64,000 nt of DNA, taken from contig NZ_LT629787.1 of the NCBI RefSeq assembly GCF_900105655.1, forward strand, positions 620,001-684,000, written 5' to 3'. A model generated the notes under the pieces. That model had not been told where the DNA came from, made no database searches, and was given only the letters and a program-made list of their open reading frames with translations. The first letter of the stretch is position 1. Each line of letters starts with the position of its first letter. Positions 32,525 to 42,160 of the stretch are shown one piece after another. The stretch comes from Halopseudomonas salegens (GTDB lineage: Bacteria > Pseudomonadota > Gammaproteobacteria > Pseudomonadales > Pseudomonadaceae). The position numbers and the translations under genes are program-made.

Positions 32525-34366
32525 ATGAAACGATTGATGTATTCCGGCACCGGCTTGCTGGTGCTGCTGTTGGCCTTTCTTGCCTTCAACATGGCCACCA
32601 GCGTGTTGCTGCCCGGTGCGCGGCTCGACCTGACTGAAAAGAAGCTGTTCACCATTTCCGATGGCACCCGCCAGATTCTGCGTGATCTGGAGGAGCCAAT
32701 TACCCTCAATTTCTTTTTTTCCGATGATGCCAGTCGCGACATGGTGATACTGCGCAACTATGCCCGCCGCGTGGAAGAGCTGCTGCGTGAATACGAGCGT
32801 GTTGCCGATGGCAAGCTGCGACTGCAGATTATCGACCCGGAACCCTTTTCCGAAGCAGAAGATCGCGCCGCCGAGTTCGGCCTGCAAGCCGTGCCTCTGG
32901 GGCAGACCGGCGAGCGGTTGTACTTTGGTCTGGCTGGTACCAATAACCTGGCCGAGCGTGAAGTTATCCCGTTTTTTGCCCTGGAACAGGAAGGCTTGCT
33001 GGAGTATGAGTTGAGTCGCCTGGTACACAGTCTGGCACAGGAATCCAAGCCCCAGATCGGCATGATCAGCGGCCTGCCGCTGGATGGCGGTATGGATCCG
33101 ATGACTGGCCAGGGTCAGCCGCCCTGGGTCGCTTTCGAGCAGATTCGTCAGCAGTTCAGCATTCAGCCGCTGGAACATGACATGGACCAGGTGCCGGAAG
33201 AGGTTGAGGTGCTGTTGCTGGTTCACCCCAAGGGGCTGAGTGAATCGGCGCTGTTTGCGGTTGATCAGTTCGTGTTGCGCGGTGGCCGTTTGCTGGCCTA
33301 TATCGACCCGGTAGCCGAAATGGATCAGAGCCAGGAAGCCATGATGGATGGTATGGCCGATGGGCGCGCCTCTGGCCTTGGCCCGCTTTTGGCCGCCTGG
33401 GGTGTGGATTACAACCTGGAGCAGGTGGTGGTCGATGAGGGACTGGGCATGTCGGTCAGCCGAGGTCGTGAACGCCCGCCGGCGCGGCATATCGGTTGGC
33501 TGGAGCTGGAAGCGGGCAACCTGGACCCTGATGACAGTATCACCGCTCCGTTGAGTCTGATGACCACGGGCACGGCCGGGGCGCTGATCCCGCAAGAGGG
33601 CGCGGCTACCCGCTTTACGCCGCTGATGTCGAGTAGCCCGAACAGTACTCTGGTCGGTTCTGATCGCTTCGCGCAACTGGAAGACCCGGAAACCCTGTTA
33701 CGCGGCTTCCAGCCAGATGATCAGGTGTATCATTTCGCTGCACGCATTCAGGGCCCGGTGTCGACCGCTTACCCGGATGGTCTGGAAGGGCTGCAACCGG
33801 AGCGCACCGAAGCCGACAACATCAATGTGGTCGTCGTCGCTGATACCGACTTGTTGGCGGATCGCCTCTGGGTACAGGTTCAGGACTTTTTTGGTCAACG
33901 CATCCCGCAACCTTGGGCAGACAATGGTGGCTTTCTGGTCAATGCACTGGACAACCTTTCCGGTTCGGATGCATTGATCAGCGTACGTTCCCGCGGTGAC
34001 TTCAGCCGGCCCTTTACCGTGGTGGAAGAACTGCAGCGCGATGCCGAGCGGCGTTTCCGGGCCAGTGAACAGCGCTTGCAGCAGCAGCTTGCGGAAACCG
34101 AGCGCCGTCTGGCTGAGTTGCAGCAGGGGCAAGACCCGACGCAGATGACGGATCTGACCGTGGAGCAGGAACAGGCGATTCAGGGGTTCATTGATGAGAA
34201 GCTGGAAATCCGTCGTCAGCTCCGGGACGTGCGTTTTCGTTTGAATGCGGACATCGAGCGTCTGGGTAACTGGCTGAAAATCATCAACATTGCCCTGGTG
34301 CCGGCATTGCTGACCCTGGGTGTGCTTGGCTGGTGGCTGATCGGTCGCCTGCGGCGCAAAGGATAA
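32525..34366 (+). CDS. Gld-type ABC transporter auxiliary protein (GldG-like)
   Basis: 613 residues. One N-terminal membrane segment (about 8-28), a large extracytoplasmic region, and a second membrane segment near the C terminus (about 588-608) followed by LRRKG. The region after the first helix (LDLTEKKLFTISDGTRQILRDL, split across residues about 35-57) and the block RGGRLLAYIDP match the ABC_transp_aux/GldG family. Residues about 500-570 are rich in Gln/Glu/Arg and probably form a coiled coil. The periplasmic part probably captures or guides the exported substrate. Encoded between the permease and the DUF4340 protein. Confidence 0.87.
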   Translation: MKRLMYSGTGLLVLLLAFLAFNMATSVLLPGARLDLTEKKLFTISDGTRQILRDLEEPITLNFFFSDDASRDMVILRNYARRVEELLREYERVADGKLRLQIIDPEPFSEAEDRAAEFGLQAVPLGQTGERLYFGLAGTNNLAEREVIPFFALEQEGLLEYELSRLVHSLAQESKPQIGMISGLPLDGGMDPMTGQGQPPWVAFEQIRQQFSIQPLEHDMDQVPEEVEVLLLVHPKGLSESALFAVDQFVLRGGRLLAYIDPVAEMDQSQEAMMDGMADGRASGLGPLLAAWGVDYNLEQVVVDEGLGMSVSRGRERPPARHIGWLELEAGNLDPDDSITAPLSLMTTGTAGALIPQEGAATRFTPLMSSSPNSTLVGSDRFAQLEDPETLLRGFQPDDQVYHFAARIQGPVSTAYPDGLEGLQPERTEADNINVVVVADTDLLADRLWVQVQDFFGQRIPQPWADNGGFLVNALDNLSGSDALISVRSRGDFSRPFTVVEELQRDAERRFRASEQRLQQQLAETERRLAELQQGQDPTQMTDLTVEQEQAIQGFIDEKLEIRRQLRDVRFRLNADIERLGNWLKIINIALVPALLTLGVLGWWLIGRLRRKG

Positions 34367-34376
34367 GGAGGTCGCC

Positions 34377-35348
34377 ATGCGTAAAGCCATCATCATCGTC
34401 GGCCTGTTGGCGCTGGTGCTCTTCGTACTGGCGCTGCAACTGCGCGACCGTGATCACATCGCCGACTTTGACAGCCGGCCTTTGCTCAATGAAGAACGGT
34501 TGGCCATCCTTGCGGCATCCGGGCAGATACGTCTGCTGCGTGATGAGCGGGTGGTTACGCTGGTGCGCCGCGACGGTCTCTGGACTGTTGCCGAGCATGA
34601 CTATTTCCCCGCTCAGCGAGAGCGCCTGGCAGCTTTGCTGCATGCCATGCGGGGCGCCCGTCTGCAGGAACCACAAACCGCTAACCCCGAACATCATTCG
34701 CGTTTGGGTGTGGATGACTCGGCTGCCGCTGGCGAGAACAGTTTCCGGGTCGATGTCAGTGGCACTGAGGGCGAGTTCGGCATCATCTACGGCAATGGCG
34801 TGGGTACTGGCCAATTGATTCGTTTTAGCGGAGAGGACCAGGTATGGCTGATCAATCGCGCTCTGGGCATGTCAACCAACAGCGCTGACTGGCTGGATCT
34901 GCAAGTCGCCGAACTGCCGATGACCTTTGCCCGGCAGGCAAAATGGCAGCATGCGGACGGGGAAACCCTGTTGCTGAACAAAGGCGAAAAGGGCGATTAC
35001 AACTTCCGCCTCGAGGGTCTCGCAGAAGAGCAACAGTCGGGTAATGAGCGCTGGATGAATCAGATGGTGCTGGGCCTGGTCAGCCTTACTGCCCAGGATG
35101 TTCGTCCTCGCAGTGAGCTGGAACTGGATCAGCCGATGCTGACCATGACCGTCACTACCTGGGGCGGAGCCGAGCTTGAAGCCAGCCTGCATGAACTGAA
35201 CGGCCGGCACTGGCTTTTGATCGATCGCTTCCAGCCCTCTGAGGATGAAGAGATTCTGGTCAATGCCGATCCGCGCTGGGCTTTCCAGCTGGGCCCGGGG
35301 CAAGTGGAGCAGCTGAACAAGCGCCGGGAAGATATCGTGCGGGATTAA
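34377..35348 (+). CDS. DUF4340 domain protein
   Basis: 323 residues with an N-terminal membrane anchor (about 4-22) and an extracytoplasmic remainder. The layout (short anchor, then FDSRPLLNEERL, RDGLWTVAEHDYFPAQRERL and IRFSGEDQVWLIN) fits DUF4340, a domain that commonly follows Gld-type ABC genes. It starts 10 bp after the GldG-like gene and is the last gene of the operon. It is a probable periplasmic accessory subunit; no function is established to my knowledge. A strong inverted repeat lies just after the stop. Confidence 0.82.
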   Translation: MRKAIIIVGLLALVLFVLALQLRDRDHIADFDSRPLLNEERLAILAASGQIRLLRDERVVTLVRRDGLWTVAEHDYFPAQRERLAALLHAMRGARLQEPQTANPEHHSRLGVDDSAAAGENSFRVDVSGTEGEFGIIYGNGVGTGQLIRFSGEDQVWLINRALGMSTNSADWLDLQVAELPMTFARQAKWQHADGETLLLNKGEKGDYNFRLEGLAEEQQSGNERWMNQMVLGLVSLTAQDVRPRSELELDQPMLTMTVTTWGGAELEASLHELNGRHWLLIDRFQPSEDEEILVNADPRWAFQLGPGQVEQLNKRREDIVRD

Positions 35349-35370
35349 AGGGCTTATCCCCTGGCTTGGT

Positions 35371-35399
35371 CCTGATCAGCTCAATAGTTGCTGATCAGG
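35371..35399. terminator. Perfect inverted repeat at convergent gene ends
   Basis: CCTGATCAGC and GCTGATCAGG, 10-bp arms with a 9-nt loop. The right arm overlaps the stop codon of the minus-strand gene. There is no T tract on either side, so this may be a weak bidirectional terminator. Confidence 0.5.
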
Positions 35400-35766
35400 G
35401 CGAGGGCCAACTGAATTCTTCGGCGCCGTTGGCATTGACCTTTAGCCAGCGGTCGGCGTCGGCTTCGCCATCGGTTTCCTGCCAGGTACCGACCGAGCAG
35501 CGCACTTCATGACCAGTAGCCGCAAATACCGCTTGCGCGCATTCGGCATCCGTCGCCCAGGGGGTGTCCGGGCTGTCTAACCAGATCGAGGTCCATTTGC
35601 CAGCAGCCTTGGGGATGATCTGTACGGGTATGCACTCGCCGTTCAGCATCAGGTTGCCCTGGCGTTTGCCGGCGGGCAGTTGCAGCTGGCCCTGGGTACC
35701 CAGCCAGTCGAGCACGGCGGGTACATGATCTTCACGCAGGTAGATTTCAATATCCGGTTGGCGCAC
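35395..35766 (-). CDS. Hypothetical protein, small acidic
   Basis: 123 residues beginning MRQPDIEIYLREDHVPAVLDWL. I recognise no named domain. It is acidic and soluble, without signal peptide or membrane segment. The composition (LMLNGECIPVQIIPKAAGKWTSIW, split by loops) suggests a small mixed alpha/beta fold. It lies 10 bp downstream of rlmA in the same direction, so it is probably at the end of the rlmF-dapE-rlmA transcript. Its stop codon sits in a perfect palindrome shared with the converging DUF4340 gene. Coding character is good: no rare-codon bias and an in-frame run at the expected composition. Confidence 0.72.
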   Translation of the reverse strand: MRQPDIEIYLREDHVPAVLDWLGTQGQLQLPAGKRQGNLMLNGECIPVQIIPKAAGKWTSIWLDSPDTPWATDAECAQAVFAATGHEVRCSVGTWQETDGEADADRWLKVNANGAEEFSWPSP

Positions 35767-35776
35767 GGGTAGTCCC

Positions 35777-36579
35777 TCAGTGTCGTTGCAGCATGATCAG
35801 GTCCATGGCCACTTCCAGCCCCGGCACACCCTGTTCGATCAGTTGCGTTTGACGCTCCTGCTGGCTGCGAAAGCCATGCGGGGTCATGCCGATCAGGTTG
35901 GCCAGGTCAGTAGCACTCAGGGATAAAGGATAGCGCAGGGTTTGCTGGCTGACGACTGACAGATTCTCCGGCAGTTCCTTGATCAATGGCGGGGTCGGAT
36001 GCACCTCGGGGTAAAGCCCCCGGCGCAAGGCGAGCAGATGATCACTGTGCGGGCCCACCAGCAGCAAACGGCCACCGGGCTTGAGTACAGTCAGGCAGGC
36101 ATCCCATTGCCAGGGGCTGAACACACAGAGCAGGGCATCAACACTGTGTTCGGCAAAGGGCAGGCGGGCACTGGAGGCCACCAGCCAGCGCACGTCGCGA
36201 TTGCGTTTACTGGCCTTGACCACTGCATTCTTGCTGATATCCAGGCCACCACTCTCCAGTGCGGGCAGGCTGCGGGCCAGGCGATCCAGGTAATAGCCTT
36301 CACCACAGCCGATATCCACCAGATTGCCCTCGGGCAGGTCTGCAAACAGACTGTTGATGGCATCACTGACCGGCTGGTAGTGCCCGGCATCGAGAAAGGC
36401 CTGGCGACAGGCGAGCATCTGTGGGGTGTCGCCCGGGTTGCGGCTGTTCTTGTGCTGCACCAGCAGCAGGTTCAGGTAACCCTGGCGGGCCTGATCATAG
36501 CTGTGGTTATTGTCGCAGCGCCATTGCCGCTCGTTTTGTTGCAGCGGCGCCTGGCAGTGAGGGCAAATCAATTGCAGCA

Positions 36580-36580
<1 letters not shown>
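35777..36580 (-). CDS. rlmA: RlmA, 23S rRNA (guanine-N1)-methyltransferase
   Basis: 267 residues. It methylates G745 of 23S rRNA in gammaproteobacteria. An N-terminal zinc-binding module has CPHCQAPL and CDNNHSYDQARQGYLNLL, the family signature, with the ligands C-x2-C and C-x3-H. The SAM-binding Rossmann domain follows, with motif I VDIGCGEGYYLD. The C-terminal region ends in LEVAMDLIML. The ATG shares one base with the dapE stop (TGATG), so translation is probably coupled. Loss of this enzyme affects viomycin response in E. coli. Confidence 0.92.
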
Positions 36581-37728
<1,148 letters not shown>

Positions 37729-37771
37729 TCATCAGGTGTAATCGGTCAATATGATAACAGATGGCAGCGGC

Positions 37772-38713
37772 TTACTCTGCCGCTTGCCAGCGTTTGCGCC
37801 GCCAGGCGCGACGCTGTTTCTTGTCCAGATACGTCCAGGCCAGCAAACGGCTGTGCTTGTTGCCCTGGGCCATATCGATCACGCGCAGGTCAGTGACGCC
37901 CTGCTTTTCCAGCTGTTGGCGCAGGGTTGGCAGGTTGGCGGCCTTGGATACCAGGGTGGTAAACCAGAACACCTGAGTGGCAAAGGCCTGGCTGTCGGCA
38001 ATCAGCCGTTGCAGAAAGCCGGCTTCGCCACCCGGGCAGATCAGTTCATGCGACTGTCCGGCAAAGTTGAGCCCGGGGTCGCGTTTGCTTTCCCGCTTGC
38101 CCAGTTGTTGCCACTTTTTCTGGTTGGCTGCCCGGGCTGTGGCCTGGTCGGCGTGGAAGGGCGGATTGCACAGGGTGACATCGAACAGCTCATCGGGCTG
38201 GATCATGCCGCTGAACACCTGCGCCGGGTCGGCCTGCTTGCGCAGCGTTATGGTCGGTAAAAAGTCCGGGTTGGCGGTGAGGATGCGGCGCGCGTTATCC
38301 AGCGCCATCTGATCGGTATCGCTGGCAACAAAATGCCAGCCATAGGCGGCCTGGCCGATCAGCGGATAAATCAGGTTGGCACCGCAGCCGATATCCAGCC
38401 CGTATAACGCGTTGCCGGGCGGTAGTTGGCCGTCGTGGCTGGTGTTGAGCAGGTCGGCAATGGCATGAATGACATCGGCTCGCCCGGGTACCGGCGGGCA
38501 GAGGTAGCCCTCGGGAATATCCCAGGTGCTCAGGCCGTACTGGGTTTGCAGTAGCGCGCGGTTGAGTTCCTTGACCGCCACGGCATCGGCAAAGTCGATG
38601 GTCTGCTCGCCGCTGGGGTTGCGGGTCAGGTGCGGCTTGAGCGCCTTGTTGCGCGAGGTCAGTGCGGCAAAGTCATAGTGCCCCTGATGTTGGTTGCGCG
38701 GATGAAAGGGCAT
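37772..38713 (-). CDS. rlmF: RlmF, 23S rRNA (adenine-N6)-methyltransferase
   Basis: 313 residues. It makes m6A at position 1618 of 23S rRNA. The catalytic motif NPPF is in VTLCNPPFHAD, SAM motif I is in YGLDIGCGANLIYPL, and the N terminus NQHQGHYDFAALTSRN is characteristic. The C terminus is strongly basic. The ATG overlaps the stop of the upstream spermidine-synthase-like gene by one base (TGATG). The gap to dapE downstream is 55 bp. Confidence 0.93.
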   Translation of the reverse strand: MPFHPRNQHQGHYDFAALTSRNKALKPHLTRNPSGEQTIDFADAVAVKELNRALLQTQYGLSTWDIPEGYLCPPVPGRADVIHAIADLLNTSHDGQLPPGNALYGLDIGCGANLIYPLIGQAAYGWHFVASDTDQMALDNARRILTANPDFLPTITLRKQADPAQVFSGMIQPDELFDVTLCNPPFHADQATARAANQKKWQQLGKRESKRDPGLNFAGQSHELICPGGEAGFLQRLIADSQAFATQVFWFTTLVSKAANLPTLRQQLEKQGVTDLRVIDMAQGNKHSRLLAWTYLDKKQRRAWRRKRWQAAE

Positions 38714-39435
38714 CAGGGTTGTACTCCGACATACACGGTGTTGGTGGATTCGCCGCTCTGGAACGGATTGTAAAAGGGCACCACATGGGCGTCGCAGGCG
38801 TTGAACAATTGCTGCATGACGGCCATGAATCCAGCATCAGGCGGGTCCTGGGACCAGAGCGCAAAAACGCCACCAGAACGCAGTTGCCGGGCCATCTTGC
38901 CGAGGCTGTCGACCGTATAGAAACTGGCGTTGGAGGCATGCAGCAGGGCGCGTGGCGAGTGGTCAATGTCGAGCAAGATGGCATCAAACTGGCGGCCGGG
39001 CGCTGCCGGATCAAAGCCGCCAGCAGGATCAACCGCCATATCGAAAAAGCTGCCATGGATATAGCGCGTGCGTGAGTCGGCGTTGAGCGTCTTGCCCAGC
39101 GGGACTTTTCCTTCACGGTGCCACTGGATCACGGTATCCAGATAATCGACGATCAGTAATTCGTTGACCCGCGGATCTTCCAGCGCAGCCACCGCCGTGT
39201 ACCCCAGACCCAGACCACCAACCACCACACTCAAGGGCTCACCCGTGACTGCCGCCAGACCGAGCTTGCTCAGGGCGATTTCCGCCTCCGGGAACATGCT
39301 CGACATCAGGAACTCGTCGCCCAGCTTGACCTCATAGATATCCCGCTCACCCAGCGCTGGAATGGTCCTCCGCCGCAGCGAAATCTCGCCAATGGCCGAG
39401 GGTTGGCAATCAATTTCTTCAAACAAAAGGCCCAT
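38713..39435 (-). CDS. Spermidine synthase-like protein
   Basis: 240 residues from ATG 39435 (MGLLFEEIDCQPS). It has a SAM-dependent methyltransferase-like fold of the polyamine aminopropyltransferase type: VVVGGLGLGYTAVAAL is the nucleotide-binding loop, LLIVDYLDTVIQW the acidic residue after beta-2, and AILLDIDHSP the motif corresponding to the catalytic Asp region. It lacks the N-terminal beta-sheet domain of full SpeE, so aminopropyl transfer is doubtful. An in-frame start further upstream (39576) would run into the repeat region and is rejected. It heads the rlmF-dapE-rlmA run. Confidence 0.78.
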   Translation of the reverse strand: MGLLFEEIDCQPSAIGEISLRRRTIPALGERDIYEVKLGDEFLMSSMFPEAEIALSKLGLAAVTGEPLSVVVGGLGLGYTAVAALEDPRVNELLIVDYLDTVIQWHREGKVPLGKTLNADSRTRYIHGSFFDMAVDPAGGFDPAAPGRQFDAILLDIDHSPRALLHASNASFYTVDSLGKMARQLRSGGVFALWSQDPPDAGFMAVMQQLFNACDAHVVPFYNPFQSGESTNTVYVGVQP

Positions 39436-39496
39436 GCTGGCTCCGCAGTCAGTCGCAGCGGGCATTTTAGCACTTGCTGAGCGGAGACGGGTGGCT

Positions 39497-39700
39497 GGGA
39501 ACCTCTGCAAAACTACCTGCGTTGTCGCAGCCGCGTTAAAAACAGCCTCGTGCGCGAGTCCGATCAAAATGCTCATTTACAACACGTAAACTGCGCTTTT
39601 TGATTGTTTTGCCTTGCTACGCCTGCCTCGGCTCTGGCTCCTGCTTCGCCCTAACTCCTGCATCCATGCAGTCGTCGCCTACGTTTTTCAAACATAGGTA
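39497..39700. repeat. MITE-like or other dispersed intergenic repeat
   Basis: Begins GGGAACCTCTGCAAAAC and ends near GTTTTTCAAACATAGG; these ends are only weakly complementary. The interior has a skewed, non-coding composition (runs such as GTTAAAAACAGCCTCG and ATTTACAACACGTAAACTG) resembling repeats I have seen in pseudomonad intergenic regions. It has no transposase. Boundaries are approximate. Confidence 0.5.
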
Positions 39701-39763
39701 TAATTGCTCGATAGCTTTACCTGCATAACCATGACAGCTCAGGCTTTGCCCAGCTCAGACTAG

Positions 39764-39803
39764 CCCCTCTCCCCACTGCGGGAGAGGGGTTGGGGAGAGG
39801 GGG
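39764..39803. repeat. CCCCTCTCCC palindromic repeat
   Basis: CCCCTCTCCC, a 6-nt loop and GGGAGAGGGG form a perfect 10-bp hairpin; a second G-rich copy (TTGGGGAGAGGGGG) follows. This dispersed palindrome type is widespread in proteobacterial genomes. It ends 30 bp before the tcdA start. Confidence 0.75.
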
Positions 39804-39833
39804 AAGCGGTCAGTCACATTCTCCGAGGCCCCA

Positions 39834-40622
39834 ATGACCACAATCGATCCCCGCTTTGGCGGTATCGCCCGACTTTACGGCACTGATGGCCTGGCCACTT
39901 TGCAAGCCAGTCATATGCTGGTGGTCGGCATTGGCGGCGTGGGTTCCTGGGTGGTCGAAGCGTTGGCGCGCACCGTGGTGGGCAAGATCACCCTGATCGA
40001 TATGGATGATATCTGTGTCACCAATACCAACCGGCAGTTACCGGCGATGACGGGGACTGTCGGGCGACTCAAGGTGGAGGTCATGGCAGAGCGGGTACGG
40101 GCGATCAACCCGGACTGCGAGGTCAATCCGGTAATGGACTTTGTCACCGAAGCGACCTTGCCGACTTATCTGGTGGGTGAGATCGACTGCGTGGTGGATT
40201 GCATCGACAGCGTGGCCGCGAAGGTAGCGCTGATTGCCTGGTGCAAAAGGCGCAAGATACCTTTGATTACGACCGGGGGCGCCGGCGGGCAGATAGACCC
40301 GACCCAGGTTGTAGTGGCTGATTTGTCGAAAACCGTGAATGACCCCCTCGCAGCCAAGGTGCGCTCGCAGCTGCGTCGCTCGCATAATTTTGCCCGCGCC
40401 GAGAGTAAACGGAGCTTTGGCGTGCCCTGCGTCTACTCCACCGAACAGCTGCGTTACCCGATGCCGGATGGCAGCGTGTGTCAGCAGAAGTCTTTTGTCG
40501 GCGAGGGGGTGAAGCTGGATTGTGCCGGCGGCTTTGGTGCTGTGACCATGGTCACGGCGACCTTTGGCATGGTGGCGGCGGCAGAGGCGGTGAAGCGGGT
40601 GTTGGGTAAGCGCAACAGTTGA
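39834..40622 (+). CDS. tcdA: TcdA, tRNA threonylcarbamoyladenosine dehydratase
   Basis: 262-residue E1-like/ThiF-family enzyme (CsdL) that converts t6A37 of tRNA to its cyclic form ct6A using ATP. The adenylation motif is LVVGIGGVGSWVVEALAR, followed by LIDMDDICVTNTNRQ, the nucleotide-binding Asp-rich loop. The family segment SVAAKVALIAWCKRRKIP and the C-terminal GFGAVTMVTATFG are present. A TATAAT 128 bp upstream may be its promoter. It stands alone between the repeat region and a palindrome, converging on dapD. Confidence 0.93.
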   Translation: MTTIDPRFGGIARLYGTDGLATLQASHMLVVGIGGVGSWVVEALARTVVGKITLIDMDDICVTNTNRQLPAMTGTVGRLKVEVMAERVRAINPDCEVNPVMDFVTEATLPTYLVGEIDCVVDCIDSVAAKVALIAWCKRRKIPLITTGGAGGQIDPTQVVVADLSKTVNDPLAAKVRSQLRRSHNFARAESKRSFGVPCVYSTEQLRYPMPDGSVCQQKSFVGEGVKLDCAGGFGAVTMVTATFGMVAAAEAVKRVLGKRNS

Positions 40623-40711
40623 TTCTTTGCGGGCCCGGGGCATGGAACGTCACAGCCTGTGACTTCGCGATGACATTGAGGTGGAATTGAGAGTGGCTCA
40701 TGGCCTCGAAA

Positions 40712-40741
40712 CGCAGGGGCACGGCATGCCGTACCCCTGCG
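40712..40741. repeat. 30-bp near-perfect palindrome between tcdA and dapD
   Basis: From CGCAGGGGCACGGC to GCCGTACCCCTGCG around a central GCATGC, with a single mismatched pair (40720/40733). It lies between the convergent stops of tcdA and dapD. No T tract follows on either strand. It may act as a bidirectional terminator, a protein-binding site, or a relic of a repeat. Confidence 0.7.
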
Positions 40742-40757
40742 GAACCAGCGACCACAC

Positions 40758-41792
40758 TCAGTTATGCGCGTGCAGCATTTCGTTGAGCTGGATGGCGCTC
40801 TTGTTGGTTTTGCATTCTATGGCACCGGTCTGCGAGTTACGGCGGAACAACAGGTCGCTCTGATTGGCCAGATCGCGGGCCTTGACCACTTCCACCAGTT
40901 TGTCGCTGTCATCGAGCAGGGCGATCTTGATGCCGGCGGTGATGTACAGACCCGCCTCTACGGTGCAACGGTCACCCAGCGGGATGCCGATACCGGCATT
41001 GGCACCGATCAGGCAGCCTTCGCCGACCGAAATCACGATATTGCCGCCACCGGACAGGGTGCCCATGGTCGAGCAACCACCACCCAGATCCGAGCCCTTG
41101 CCGACGAAGACGCCAGCCGAAATGCGCCCTTCGATCATGCTGGTGCCGTCAGTGCCGGCATTGAAGTTGATAAAGCCTTCGTGCATGACAGTGGTACCTT
41201 CGCCGACGTAAGCACCAAGACGTACCCGTGAGGTATCGGCAATACGCACGCCGCTGGGCACGACGTAATCGGTCAGCTTGGGGAATTTGTCGACGCTGTA
41301 TACCACCAGAGCGTCACCCTTGAGACGGGCGCTCAATTGACGCTGGGGCAATTCGTTGATATCGATGGCGCCCTGGTTGGTCCAGGCAATATTCGGCAGC
41401 AAGGGAAAGATGCCAGCCAGCACCACGCCATGCGGCTTGACCAGGCGATGCGACAGCAGCTGCAACTTCAGGTAGGCCTCTGGGGTTGAGGTCGGCGCTT
41501 CATCAGTGGCCAGTACGGTCACAACCAGCGGGCGCTGACTGTCAGCCAGTTGCGCGACCAGCTCAGCGCTCTCTGCAAAGCCGGCTGTCTTGAGCGCCTG
41601 GCTCAGGGCGGCACACTGACTGGCCGCGAGATCCAGGGCCTGATTGCCGCCACTGTAGTTCAGCTGATCAGCGATGATCTTGACCAGCTTTTCGTCCGGG
41701 TTCAACAGCGGTTGCGGATAGTAGACTTCAAGCCAGTTTCCGGCGTTGTTCTGGGTGCCGACACCAATGGCCAGGCTGAAACATTCACTCAT
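40758..41792 (-). CDS. dapD: DapD, tetrahydrodipicolinate N-succinyltransferase
   Basis: 344 residues. It transfers succinyl from succinyl-CoA to tetrahydrodipicolinate, the first committed step of the succinylase branch to diaminopimelate. The protein is of the long gammaproteobacterial type, with an N-terminal domain (MSECFSLAIGVGTQN ...) and a left-handed beta-helix of hexapeptide repeats (about 175-300; VRLGAYVGEGTTVMHEGF, GGGCSTMGTLSGGG). The catalytic Glu is in MIEGRISAGVFVG. It is followed on the minus strand by the ArsC-family gene and dapC upstream, the pseudomonad order. Confidence 0.96.
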   Translation of the reverse strand: MSECFSLAIGVGTQNNAGNWLEVYYPQPLLNPDEKLVKIIADQLNYSGGNQALDLAASQCAALSQALKTAGFAESAELVAQLADSQRPLVVTVLATDEAPTSTPEAYLKLQLLSHRLVKPHGVVLAGIFPLLPNIAWTNQGAIDINELPQRQLSARLKGDALVVYSVDKFPKLTDYVVPSGVRIADTSRVRLGAYVGEGTTVMHEGFINFNAGTDGTSMIEGRISAGVFVGKGSDLGGGCSTMGTLSGGGNIVISVGEGCLIGANAGIGIPLGDRCTVEAGLYITAGIKIALLDDSDKLVEVVKARDLANQSDLLFRRNSQTGAIECKTNKSAIQLNEMLHAHN

Positions 41793-41813
41793 GGGTATTC
41801 CTTGAATTCTGAG

Positions 41814-42158
41814 TTAGTCAAAAACGGCGGCATACCACTCGGGCTTGAAGCCAACCAGTCGTTGGGAGCCGGTATCCAGCACCGGTCTTTTGATCATCGA
41901 TGGCTGGGCCTGCATCAGGGCGATGGCCTTGGCCTGGTCGATGTTGTCCTTGTCGTCATCCGGCAGTTTGCGGAAGGTGGTGCCACGTTTGTTGAGCAGG
42001 GTTTCCCAGCCCTTTTCGTCACACCAGACGCGTAGCGTCTCGGCGTCGATGCCGGCCTGCTTGTAGTCATGAAACCGGTAATCGATCCCTTTTTCGTCCA
42101 GCCAGCTACGGGCCTTTTTCATCGTATCGCAGGCCTTGATGCCATACAGGGTGATCAT
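41814..42158 (-). CDS. ArsC/Spx-family reductase-like protein (YffB)
   Basis: 114 residues from ATG 42158 (MITLYGIKACDTMKKARSWL). It is thioredoxin-fold, of the arsenate-reductase-related YffB type: a single N-terminal cysteine (Cys10) in KACDTMKKA, and the RPVLDTGSQRLVGF block near the C terminus. In YffB a GSH-dependent thiol reductase role has been suggested; arsenate is probably not the substrate, because no ars genes are near. It lies between dapC and dapD as in P. aeruginosa. An upstream in-frame start overlaps dapC and is rejected. Confidence 0.88.
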   Translation of the reverse strand: MITLYGIKACDTMKKARSWLDEKGIDYRFHDYKQAGIDAETLRVWCDEKGWETLLNKRGTTFRKLPDDDKDNIDQAKAIALMQAQPSMIKRPVLDTGSQRLVGFKPEWYAAVFD

Positions 42159-42160
42159 GT

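Larger units (their letters stand above)
39436..39833. other. 398-bp intergenic region containing repeat elements
   Basis: Between the divergent spermidine-synthase-like gene and tcdA. About 200 bp look like a mobile repeat (39497-39700), followed by a C/G-rich palindrome (39764-39803). A TATAAT at 39701-39706 is a perfect -10 sequence and could serve tcdA. No protein gene is supported here. Confidence 0.6.
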
